DNA from: Verrucomicrobiota bacterium
Lineage (GTDB): Bacteria; Verrucomicrobiota; Verrucomicrobiia; Chthoniobacterales; UBA10450
NCBI GenBank assembly: GCA_003219925.1
Contig: QHQU01000183.1
Span: 1 to 6,533 of the forward strand
Direction of reading: 5' to 3'
Length of the DNA: 6,533 bases
Positions 1 to 6,005 of this stretch are shown in pieces. How positions within the stretch are numbered: position 1 is the stretch's first letter; every line of letters starts with the position of its first letter. A program made the translations under genes and the position numbers. The notes under the pieces were generated by a model, which did not search any database, was not told the origin of the DNA, and saw nothing but the letters and a program-made list of their open reading frames with translations.

Positions 1-761
1 TGACGGATTCACTCATCGATTTTGCGGAGAGATTCGGCGCGGAAAATCCGCTGGTCGCGCAAGTGCTGGCGGGAAAATCGCCGCATGCCAGGGCGAGCGA
101 ACTGGTTAAGGGAACAAGGTTGAAGGACGTATCTTTCCGCAAAGAGCTTTACGGAAAAGATGCCGCCGCCTTGGAGGCGGCGCACGATCCAATGATCGAT
201 CTCGCGCGGATGATCGAGGCGCCGGCTCGGGAAGCACGCAAAGCCCATGAGACGCAGGAGGAAATCAAGCGGCAAGCTTATGGCGAAATTGCGAACGCGC
301 GCTTCGCGATTGAGGGGACGAGTAATTACCCGGATGCTACCTTCACCCTGCGCTTGTCCTACGGAAAAGTGTTGGGTTATGAAGAAGATGGGAAACAAAT
401 TCCGCCTTTTACGGACTTCGCCGGATTTTATCAGCGCTCGGCCGAACACGACAACCAGCCGCCCTTTGATCTCCCTCCCCGCTGGATCGAGCGCAAAGCA
501 AAATTAAATCTGGCAACAAAGTTTAATTTCGTTTCCGACGCGGACATTATTGGCGGCAATAGTGGCAGTCCGGTAGTCAACAAAGCGAATGAATTTGTCG
601 GCATAATTTTCGACGGTAATATTCAATCGCTCGTGCTGGATTGCATTTTCTCCGACAAACAAGCGCGCGCCGTTTCCGTCGATTCTGCGGCCATCAGTGA
701 AGCTTTAAGGAGAGTTTATGATGCTAACCCGCTGGCGGATGAATTAGAGGGCGGGAAGTAG
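1..761 (+). CDS. S46-family serine dipeptidyl-peptidase (DPP7-like), C-terminal part, 5' truncated
   Basis: The reading frame is open from base 3, so the gene starts left of the window; the GTG at 63 is internal. About 252 residues are visible, against roughly 700 in complete S46 enzymes. S46 peptidases are periplasmic or surface chymotrypsin-fold enzymes that remove dipeptides from peptide N-termini. The diagnostic block is at bases 552-630: GGNSGSPVVN followed by FDGNIQS. The first Ser of NSGSP (codon 561-563) is the expected nucleophile. The catalytic His and Asp lie upstream and are not visible. Eighteen residues after this Ser is a Gly, in FDGN. In the family, Gly here marks DPP7-type enzymes preferring hydrophobic P1 residues, while Arg marks Asp/Glu-specific DPP11. 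The C-terminus (NPLADELEGGK, TAG stop) is intact. It converges on the minus-strand operon with a 72-nt gap. The family call is firm; the specificity is inferred. Confidence 0.93.
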   Translation, partial: TDSLIDFAERFGAENPLVAQVLAGKSPHARASELVKGTRLKDVSFRKELYGKDAAALEAAHDPMIDLARMIEAPAREARKAHETQEEIKRQAYGEIANARFAIEGTSNYPDATFTLRLSYGKVLGYEEDGKQIPPFTDFAGFYQRSAEHDNQPPFDLPPRWIERKAKLNLATKFNFVSDADIIGGNSGSPVVNKANEFVGIIFDGNIQSLVLDCIFSDKQARAVSVDSAAISEALRRVYDANPLADELEGGK

Positions 762-770
762 ATCGATTTT

Positions 771-822
771 GACTTCGCGTAACGCCACGAGATTCCTCAA
801 CTGCCCTCGGAATGACGAAGTC
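771..822. repeat. Nested inverted repeat between convergent genes; possible bidirectional terminator
   Basis: The outer arms GACTTCG (771-777) and CGAAGTC (816-822) are perfectly complementary over 7 bp. Inside them, ATTCC (792-796) pairs with GGAAT (809-813). The inner part, GAGATTCCTC then CTCGGAATGAC, resembles a dispersed repeat style I recall from many bacterial genomes (GTCATTCCGAG...GAGGAATCTC). It fills most of the 72-nt gap between the stops of the peptidase and the LolA-like gene. No T-run follows either side, so a classical intrinsic terminator is not shown. The repeat arms are directly visible; the terminator role and the family membership are inference. Confidence 0.4.
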
Positions 823-833
823 CAGGACTAGCG

Positions 834-1499
834 CTATTTCCCTAGCGGCGTGCTAACCTCGGTCCCAGGCGGAGGCGTGAACTCAAACTGGCTGGCCGGG
901 ATGGCGGCATGGTTCGGATTCTGGTAGGTCGTCACGATCTGATCACCGTTTGGCTGAAGCATATCGGTGCGCTCGGCAAAAAGATCGTCGCTCATGTGCA
1001 ACAATAACTTTTGGAAAATCCGCTTCATCGATGGATTGCGCGGCGTCAGCTCAAGGTCGTAACCCCTTTCTGCCTTCTCTCCGGCAATGTGAAACGTGTG
1101 TTCAACGTTTTCCAAGTTAAGCGCGGTCGTGATGGCGGAAATGGCGGCATCAAGCGGCGAGCGTCTGGCCAGTGAATAATGCTCGGCTGATTTGAAGTTG
1201 GGGTAATAAATCCAAAGTTGTTGTCCATCGCTGACGGTGATGCTCGGGGCGTTACCTTTGCGTTCGACACGGAACTTGTTTGGGGCTTGAAACCAAATTT
1301 TTCCGCTGCTGTTGATCGGCTCGTCCAACAAGTGAACCTTTCGTTGCTCTTGAAAGTCGGCCTGCATGCTTGGAGCTGCGGCGCGCTTCTCGCGAATATG
1401 TTCGAGCAAGGTCTTGACGTCAGCGGGCGATAGCGGCGCGGCTCTCACGCCGATAGCGAGCAACGCTACCAGACAAATAATGGTAATTATTTTACGCAT
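834..1499 (-). CDS. LolA-like periplasmic outer-membrane lipoprotein/lipid carrier
   Basis: This 221-residue protein has a signal peptide (residues 1-20: MRK, then a hydrophobic stretch, then VRA before APLS). The mature part has the landmarks of the LolA/LolB fold. These are MQADFQEQR at 45-53, GKIWFQAPNKFRVER at 66-80, the DGQQLWIYYP strand at 91-100, and a C-terminal FEFTPPPGTEV at 205-215. LolA-fold carriers form an open beta-barrel that shields a lipid or acyl chain in transit across the periplasm. A longer reading frame continues upstream to 1619, but it lies inside the exporter gene and would bury the signal peptide, so ATG 1499 is preferred. This start overlaps the exporter's 3' end by 8 nt, implying translational coupling. 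It is probably not the housekeeping LolA, because it sits with an MMPL exporter as in aryl-polyene and flexirubin clusters, where such paralogues are thought to carry the pigment lipid. The cargo is not determined. Confidence 0.88.
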   Translation of the reverse strand: MRKIITIICLVALLAIGVRAAPLSPADVKTLLEHIREKRAAAPSMQADFQEQRKVHLLDEPINSSGKIWFQAPNKFRVERKGNAPSITVSDGQQLWIYYPNFKSAEHYSLARRSPLDAAISAITTALNLENVEHTFHIAGEKAERGYDLELTPRNPSMKRIFQKLLLHMSDDLFAERTDMLQPNGDQIVTTYQNPNHAAIPASQFEFTPPPGTEVSTPLGK

Positions 1500-4014
1500 G
1501 TTCCAGTTCCGCTTTGGTAAAATGTTCCTGCGGCAGTTTTGGTTTAACTGCAACCGCCGCCGGCAAAGTGAAGAAGATGGTCGCAGCCAGGCTCCAGAAC
1601 AAGCCAATGGCGCAAGCAATCCCCAGCCCGCTCAAGGTCGGGTTATGCGCCCAGCCGAGCGAACCGAATCCGGCAATCGCCGTCAATCCCGCGAGCGCAA
1701 CCGGCTTCACCACTCCGGTAAGGTCGCGTGCGACATCGTGGCTTCGCTGCCAAACTAACAAGACGTAGATTCCGTAATCAACTCCGATGGCAAGAACAAG
1801 GCGGAAAGCCAGGACATTTAATAAATTCAGCGGCACATGGAGCAATTTCATCGAAGCGATCATGGCTGCGACCGCGAGCGCCAGGGTTATCACTTGGACG
1901 AGCCAGAGGCGCAAGTCCCGATAAAGAATCGCCAAAAGCGAGGCATCGAATACCGCCATCAACGCACTGATCAGGAGTAACTGCCGATGCGACCACGGCA
2001 CCAGATCGGTCAAAGTATAACTCCAGCCGGAGAGAGTGATCGGGATTCCTGCGACTGGTAATTCGCGGGCGAGGACATTCTTTTGTTCCTGCGTTGCCAC
2101 CGGGGCATTGGTGGTGACGAACCCGGTTGTCGTGAGCGAATCCTGCGCGAAATAGCGTTCGACCAAAAACCACCAGACGGAGCCCGGCGGCAATTGGGTA
2201 CGCCACGACGGGATTTTGTAATCAGGAGCAGCGGCGGCCTGAAGCTGGTTGAGTAACTCGAAGGCGGAAGCAAAAGCCCCGGGGTTAAATCGATTTTGAG
2301 TAAGCGCGTTTTCTAAGGCAGCGCGGGCCGCATCAAAGTTAATCGAGGCCAGCTTCTGGCGATTGCGTTCCATTTCGCGCGGTGAAAGGGCGAGCGCATT
2401 GGGAGTGGAGAAGCTCTTAATTTTGGCAGCGTGCTGCAACTCGGCCCAGTGCTGCGAAATCGCTTTCCAGGAATCATGCAGCTGTTGTTCGTTTGAGGCC
2501 CGGACGATTCCAAGGACTGGTTCCCAGCGCACCGGCATTTTTTGCATGATCAAGCTGAGTGCGGTGCCGGCGCGACTATTCTTCGGCTCCAGTGACCGCG
2601 CGTTTGCCTCGAAGGTCAGTGGAATTTGTGGGACGACTGCAATGATCAGCAATGCGATCAGAATGGGAGCGCTAATTGCGAGAATGGACCGGGGCCGGCC
2701 GAGCATGCGATGCACATAATTTTTCACCGAACCCAAAATCCAATCGCTGCGCAACGGAACATTTCTCCGCGGCACGAACAGGAAAAAAACCGTCGTCATC
2801 AAAAGCCCGGCCGCGGAAATTCCGATGGCGATAAGGACGCCGAGCTGAATAAATCCGGAAGAGTTGCTTAGGACGAGGGCGAGAAAACCAACCGCGGTGG
2901 TTAAGGCGCCAAAGAAAACCGCACGGCCAAGACTGTGAACGGCATCGGCGACTGCAACGCGATGTGCATCGCCTTCGTTTCGCGCCTGTTGATAGCGCCC
3001 GTAAATCAGAATTGCGAAATCAACGCCGAGGCCGACCAGAATCGCGCAAAAGCCGACCGTCACCATGTTGAGGCAATGAAAAATCAAGAGACCGGCGGCC
3101 AGTCCAATCAGGCAACAAAGCAGAAGTGCGAAGCCCATACCAAGCAACGGGAGCCACCGCCGAAAGCCGATAAAAAAAACGGCGCCGACCAGCGCAATTG
3201 AACTCAGCACGGTGGCAATGATGTCGTGGCGCATACTCAACGAAATTTCCGCGACATAAGCGGAACGTCCTGTGATGAGCACTTCGAGTTTGCCGCCATC
3301 CCACCCGTCCCGGGCCGAAACGCGAAACGCATTCACCTGCTTCATCAGTTTCTGGCAATCGAAGGCGCTAATACTTGGCTGGTTCGTCACGGTCGGGAAG
3401 ATGCGCATGGTGGAATCGGGCGAAGTCAGCGGCTGATCCGTTTCCATCGCGGCGTTGCCGGCAAATGGTTTGAGCGAAGGCGTGATCAGGCCGAGTGGAT
3501 CGAGCGTTAACTCTATTTCGGGCCGCGGCGAGCCGCTTTCCATTTCCCCGCGCAATTGCGCGAGGCGTTCTTGAATTTTCTGGGGTTGAAGCAAAGAGAG
3601 AGCGCGATCAAAATCCTCCGGCTCGAGATTGAGCAGAAGCGGGAGCGCGATCCGTTGTAGATCGCGCACTCCATCCGGTGTTTCCATGGGCGAACCCGCC
3701 AGGACGCGAACGCACCATGGTTGCGCCCGCAGTTTCTCGACAAATTTCGGCGCGAATTCTTCGAGCTTGTCTACGTCCTCCGGCTGACAAAGAAGGGCGA
3801 ACGTCAGTTCGCGCGTCTGCGCAAACTCACTGTTGTAGATCTTGAGGCCTTCAACCGAATCAAATCCCCGCGGCAGCAAATCGAGGACTTCGGTATCGAG
3901 CCGCAAAAACGCCAGCAGAATGCCGACACTGGAGATCGCGATCAGCACAACCGCGCTCCACATCAGGCCGCGGCGTTCCGTAACAAGAAAGGCAACCTTT
4001 TCGCTGAATCGCAT
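1492..4014 (-). CDS. RND/MMPL-family inner-membrane exporter
   Basis: This 840-residue protein has duplicated RND architecture. One TM helix (about 17-37) precedes a periplasmic domain (about 38-262) and a five-helix bundle (about 265-415). TM7 (about 443-463) precedes a second periplasmic domain (about 465-675) and a final bundle (about 678-822). Each bundle has the RND-type TM4/TM10 signature with its Asp: GLGVDFAILIYGRYQQAR (D332) and LAIGVDYGIY (D746), the expected proton-relay residues. The GALTTAVGFLAL and GLTAIAGFGSLG segments after them are also typical. Proteins of this type use the proton gradient to extract lipids or hydrophobic molecules from the inner membrane. HpnN for hopanoids and the exporters of aryl-polyene clusters are comparable. 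The gene lies 21 nt downstream of the lipoprotein gene and overlaps the LolA-like gene by 8 nt. I see no convincing Shine-Dalgarno. The start is supported by the short basic N-terminus before TM1. Family certain; substrate unknown. Confidence 0.92.
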   Translation of the reverse strand: MRFSEKVAFLVTERRGLMWSAVVLIAISSVGILLAFLRLDTEVLDLLPRGFDSVEGLKIYNSEFAQTRELTFALLCQPEDVDKLEEFAPKFVEKLRAQPWCVRVLAGSPMETPDGVRDLQRIALPLLLNLEPEDFDRALSLLQPQKIQERLAQLRGEMESGSPRPEIELTLDPLGLITPSLKPFAGNAAMETDQPLTSPDSTMRIFPTVTNQPSISAFDCQKLMKQVNAFRVSARDGWDGGKLEVLITGRSAYVAEISLSMRHDIIATVLSSIALVGAVFFIGFRRWLPLLGMGFALLLCCLIGLAAGLLIFHCLNMVTVGFCAILVGLGVDFAILIYGRYQQARNEGDAHRVAVADAVHSLGRAVFFGALTTAVGFLALVLSNSSGFIQLGVLIAIGISAAGLLMTTVFFLFVPRRNVPLRSDWILGSVKNYVHRMLGRPRSILAISAPILIALLIIAVVPQIPLTFEANARSLEPKNSRAGTALSLIMQKMPVRWEPVLGIVRASNEQQLHDSWKAISQHWAELQHAAKIKSFSTPNALALSPREMERNRQKLASINFDAARAALENALTQNRFNPGAFASAFELLNQLQAAAAPDYKIPSWRTQLPPGSVWWFLVERYFAQDSLTTTGFVTTNAPVATQEQKNVLARELPVAGIPITLSGWSYTLTDLVPWSHRQLLLISALMAVFDASLLAILYRDLRLWLVQVITLALAVAAMIASMKLLHVPLNLLNVLAFRLVLAIGVDYGIYVLLVWQRSHDVARDLTGVVKPVALAGLTAIAGFGSLGWAHNPTLSGLGIACAIGLFWSLAATIFFTLPAAVAVKPKLPQEHFTKAELEHA

Positions 4015-4035
4015 CGCAGAAAAGCTGGCGACCGC

Positions 4036-4443
4036 CTAGAAGCGCAGCACGAAGGTTTCCGATCCTTCATTCACCCGCACAATTCGATTTTGCGGATTGC
4101 GCAAAATTTCCTGGCGCAAGGCGAGCCACCCGCTGGCCCGCGCCGGCGGCTGTTGAAGCGGCCCTGACCAGGGGATGCGTGCAAGCGGGCCCTGCACCCG
4201 AGCAAAAGTGGGATCGGTTCGCATGACGAGTAAAGTGACGCCTGGGCCTTTGCTGAAAGTCAATTCGAAATCGCCGCGATTGGAGTAGCGAACGAACACC
4301 TCTCCGATGAGGGACGTTTTTCTGCCGCGATAAGAAAGCTGACCGTTGCGAGCAGTCCACGTCCGACTCGGTGGTGAGAATTGATGGATTACGCAGCTGC
4401 TCAAAGTGAGGGCAACAGCCAGGATCGATGCGATTCGCCCCAT
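4036..4443 (-). CDS. Small predicted lipoprotein, possible LolB-like receptor
   Basis: This 135-residue protein has a lipoprotein signal: MGR, a hydrophobic core, then lipobox L-S-S-C with the acylated Cys at residue 17. The residue after Cys is Val, not Asp, so by the enterobacterial +2 rule it would go to the outer membrane. The mature part is rich in predicted beta-strand, with GEVFVRYSNRGDFELTF, GPGVTLLVMR and ARVQGPLARIPWSG as its most distinctive stretches. I do not recognise a named family with confidence. The size and strand pattern could suit a reduced LolB-type half-barrel, and aryl-polyene clusters often carry a small lipoprotein (DUF3261) at this position. An upstream in-frame extension to 4611 overlaps the halogenase-like gene and lacks a signal, so ATG 4443 is chosen. 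It starts 1 nt after the upstream gene's stop and ends 21 nt before the exporter. The operon context suggests an outer-membrane acceptor for cargo delivered by the LolA-like protein; this is inference. Confidence 0.8.
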   Translation of the reverse strand: MGRIASILAVALTLSSCVIHQFSPPSRTWTARNGQLSYRGRKTSLIGEVFVRYSNRGDFELTFSKGPGVTLLVMRTDPTFARVQGPLARIPWSGPLQQPPARASGWLALRQEILRNPQNRIVRVNEGSETFVLRF

Positions 4444-4444
4444 A

Positions 4445-5770
4445 TTAGATAGAGGCGGGCTTAAGGGGCGCCGTTTGACCGTCGCTTTTGGGCATGAGGG
4501 AAAGTCGCGGACAAAGAGTCCAGCGTCTTTGCAAGCGCACGATGAGATAAAAAAGTTCCATCCGCCAGCGGATGGCGAAGCGGTTGCCAATGTTACCGCC
4601 GAGCACGGCATTCACTGCCGGTGGAATCTGGAAAAGCTCGGTCGGCGTTAGGAAAACTTCGATGAATTCCTTGCCGCCATACCACGACTCAACGAAACGC
4701 AGATAAACGTCCATCGCGCGATTGACCAACCGCTCGTAATGACGGAACAGACGCCGGGCGCGTTTTGGGTGATCGAGCACTTCGTGTAAAACATCCGCCG
4801 CTTGTTCGCCGGCGAGGACCGCGAGAAAAACGCCGCTGCTGAAAACTGGATCGATGAAGCCGGCGGCATCGCCGGCCAGCAACCAGCGATCGCCGGCGAG
4901 TCTTTCGCTCCGATAGGAAAAGTCGGCCGCAGTGTAAACCTGCGAAACCCGACGGCCCGCGCCGATGCGATTGCGCACGAGCGGTTGCTCCGCGATAGCG
5001 CGCTCGAAAAATTCCTCGGCGGAAAGTCCAGAGCTTTTGAAGTCCGCCGCCTCCAATACGACGCCGATACTGGTGCGATCGTTTTCCAGTGGGATAACCC
5101 AGAACCAGCTTTGCAAAGTGCGAACCATACGGGTGAGCGTCGCATCGATTCCCTCCTCTCGTTCCAACCCTTCATAGTGCGCAAAGAGCGAAAGCTTTTG
5201 TAAATGTTGATAGCTTTTCTTCAGCTTAAACTTATTCCCGATTACGGAATTCCGCCCGCTCGCGTCGACGACATAGCACGCCCGAGTGTTTTCGGAGAGA
5301 CGCGCTTCAGCACGTCCGAGGACACGCGAACGCGCGTCCCTCCGTAGGGAGAGCATCGCGCCATCTCGATCGAAATCGACGTTCTCGACCAAGGTTTCCT
5401 CGCGCACTTCCGCGCCCGATTCCGCCGCGTGATCCAGCAACATCTTGTCGAATTTCGATCGTGTCACTTGATACGAACGATCGGTGCGAGAACCGAATCC
5501 ATCCTTGAAGTAAAACTTCGCTGCTTTTTCTCCACCGGCTTCCGCGATCTCGCCCCCAAATTTTTCGAGAAAGCCGGCACGTAACTTTTCCTGAAGGCCA
5601 AGCCGGGTAAATGTTTGCATGCTGAAAGGCAGAAGCGACTCGCCGATATGGAAACGGGGAAACTTGTCGCGTTCGAGCACGATCACGCGTCGCCCTGCTT
5701 TGCTGAGCAAGATCGCCGCGGTGCTGCCGGCGGGGCCGCCGCCGATAATCGCAACATCATAACTTTCCAC
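4445..5770 (-). CDS. Flavin-dependent halogenase-like oxidoreductase
   Basis: This is a 441-residue FAD enzyme with a Rossmann dinucleotide motif GGGPAGS at residues 10-16 (preceded by YDVAII) and ERDKFPRFHIGESLLP just after. It also has WFWVIP at 222-227, fitting the halogenase WxWxIP motif. WLLAGDAAGFIDPVFSSG ends at 313 and contains the FxxPxxSxG motif at 305-313. Lys70 in AGFLEKFGG aligns by position with the Lys that binds hypohalous acid in PltA-type halogenases. These marks favour a FADH2-dependent halogenase over a monooxygenase or geranylgeranyl reductase, although many relatives are annotated only as FAD oxidoreductases. The GTG at 5770 is chosen because it gives the compact MESYDVAII N-terminus. 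The frame stays open to a GTG at 5815, but that codon lies inside the palindromic repeat and adds residues unlike the family. It is the first gene of the minus-strand operon. Similar enzymes occur in xanthomonadin and flexirubin pigment clusters. Fold certain; halogenation likely but unproven; substrate unknown. Confidence 0.87.
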   Translation of the reverse strand: MESYDVAIIGGGPAGSTAAILLSKAGRRVIVLERDKFPRFHIGESLLPFSMQTFTRLGLQEKLRAGFLEKFGGEIAEAGGEKAAKFYFKDGFGSRTDRSYQVTRSKFDKMLLDHAAESGAEVREETLVENVDFDRDGAMLSLRRDARSRVLGRAEARLSENTRACYVVDASGRNSVIGNKFKLKKSYQHLQKLSLFAHYEGLEREEGIDATLTRMVRTLQSWFWVIPLENDRTSIGVVLEAADFKSSGLSAEEFFERAIAEQPLVRNRIGAGRRVSQVYTAADFSYRSERLAGDRWLLAGDAAGFIDPVFSSGVFLAVLAGEQAADVLHEVLDHPKRARRLFRHYERLVNRAMDVYLRFVESWYGGKEFIEVFLTPTELFQIPPAVNAVLGGNIGNRFAIRWRMELFYLIVRLQRRWTLCPRLSLMPKSDGQTAPLKPASI

Positions 5771-5804
5771 CGCCAGAAAGTAGCCGAGTTCGCGGGGAAG
5801 CAAA

Positions 5805-5917
5805 GGGTAGCGCACGCGTCTCGCGTGTTGGCGAAGGCGTCTCGCCTTCGCGGACTTTTCTGCAAAGATTGTTTCGGCGAGACGCCGAAACCAGCACGCG
5901 GGAGGCGCGCGCTACCC
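5805..5917. repeat. 113-bp imperfect palindromic element with two internal hairpin arms
   Basis: The outer arms at 5805-5831 (starting GGGTAGCGCACGCG) and 5891-5917 (ending GCGCGCTACCC) are inverted repeats matching at 23 of 27 positions. Just inside each is a perfect 7-bp hairpin with a 5-nt loop: CGAAGGC-GTCTC-GCCTTCG at 5832-5850 and TTTCGGC-GAGAC-GCCGAAA at 5872-5890. A 21-nt unpaired centre (5851-5871) separates them. The GGCGTCTCGCC core occurs at 5836-5846 and, inverted, at 5876-5886. A related core, CGCGTCTCGCG, lies in the left outer arm (5815-5825). Folded as a single strand the element makes a long stem topped by two stem-loops. It encodes no transposase and lies between divergent genes, which suits a REP/MITE-like dispersed element. 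I recall similar GTAGCGCACGCGTCTCGCGTGT sequences from verrucomicrobial genomes. Only one copy is in the window, so dispersal is not shown here. Confidence 0.85.
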
Positions 5918-6005
5918 GGAACACTGCGGCAAACGCGGCGGTTCACGTGGCTTGAGACACGCCACACCTTGTAAGGAGCATGCTTTCGTATTAACGAATC
6001 AACAG

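Noticed and set aside
1500..1619. 40-residue N-terminal extension of the LolA-like reading frame
   Set aside because: It lies inside the exporter coding sequence and would place the evident signal peptide in the interior of the protein.
2363..3201. Several plus-strand open frames opposite the exporter gene
   Set aside because: They are antisense shadows with charged, low-information translations; the minus-strand exporter accounts for the whole stretch.
4444..4611. 56-residue N-terminal extension of the lipoprotein reading frame
   Set aside because: It overlaps the 3' end of the halogenase-like gene, is low in family-like features and would bury the lipobox signal sequence.
5947..5965. Small hairpin GTGGC / GCCAC with a 9-nt loop
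   Set aside because: A 5-bp stem is easily found by chance in GC-rich DNA and no T-run or other context supports a role.
5683..5967. Open frames on both strands across the palindromic element, with short hypothetical-protein-like translations
   Set aside because: They are by-products of the stop-poor GC-rich repeat and overlap the halogenase-like gene; no recognisable domain, signal or start context.
5973..5994. Strong AAGGAG Shine-Dalgarno-like motif (5973-5978) followed by ATG at 5980 and a 4-codon ORF
   Set aside because: The motif is only 1 nt from that ATG and 27 nt from the LptF/G start at 6006, so spacing is wrong for both. The mini-ORF (MLSY, stop) has no supporting evidence as a leader peptide.
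5952..5994. Promoter-like boxes TTGAGA (5952-5957), TTGTAA (5969-5974) and TATTAA (5989-5994) upstream of the LptF/G gene
   Set aside because: Spacers of about 31 and 14 nt do not fit a sigma-70 promoter, and no better-spaced pair was found on either strand.
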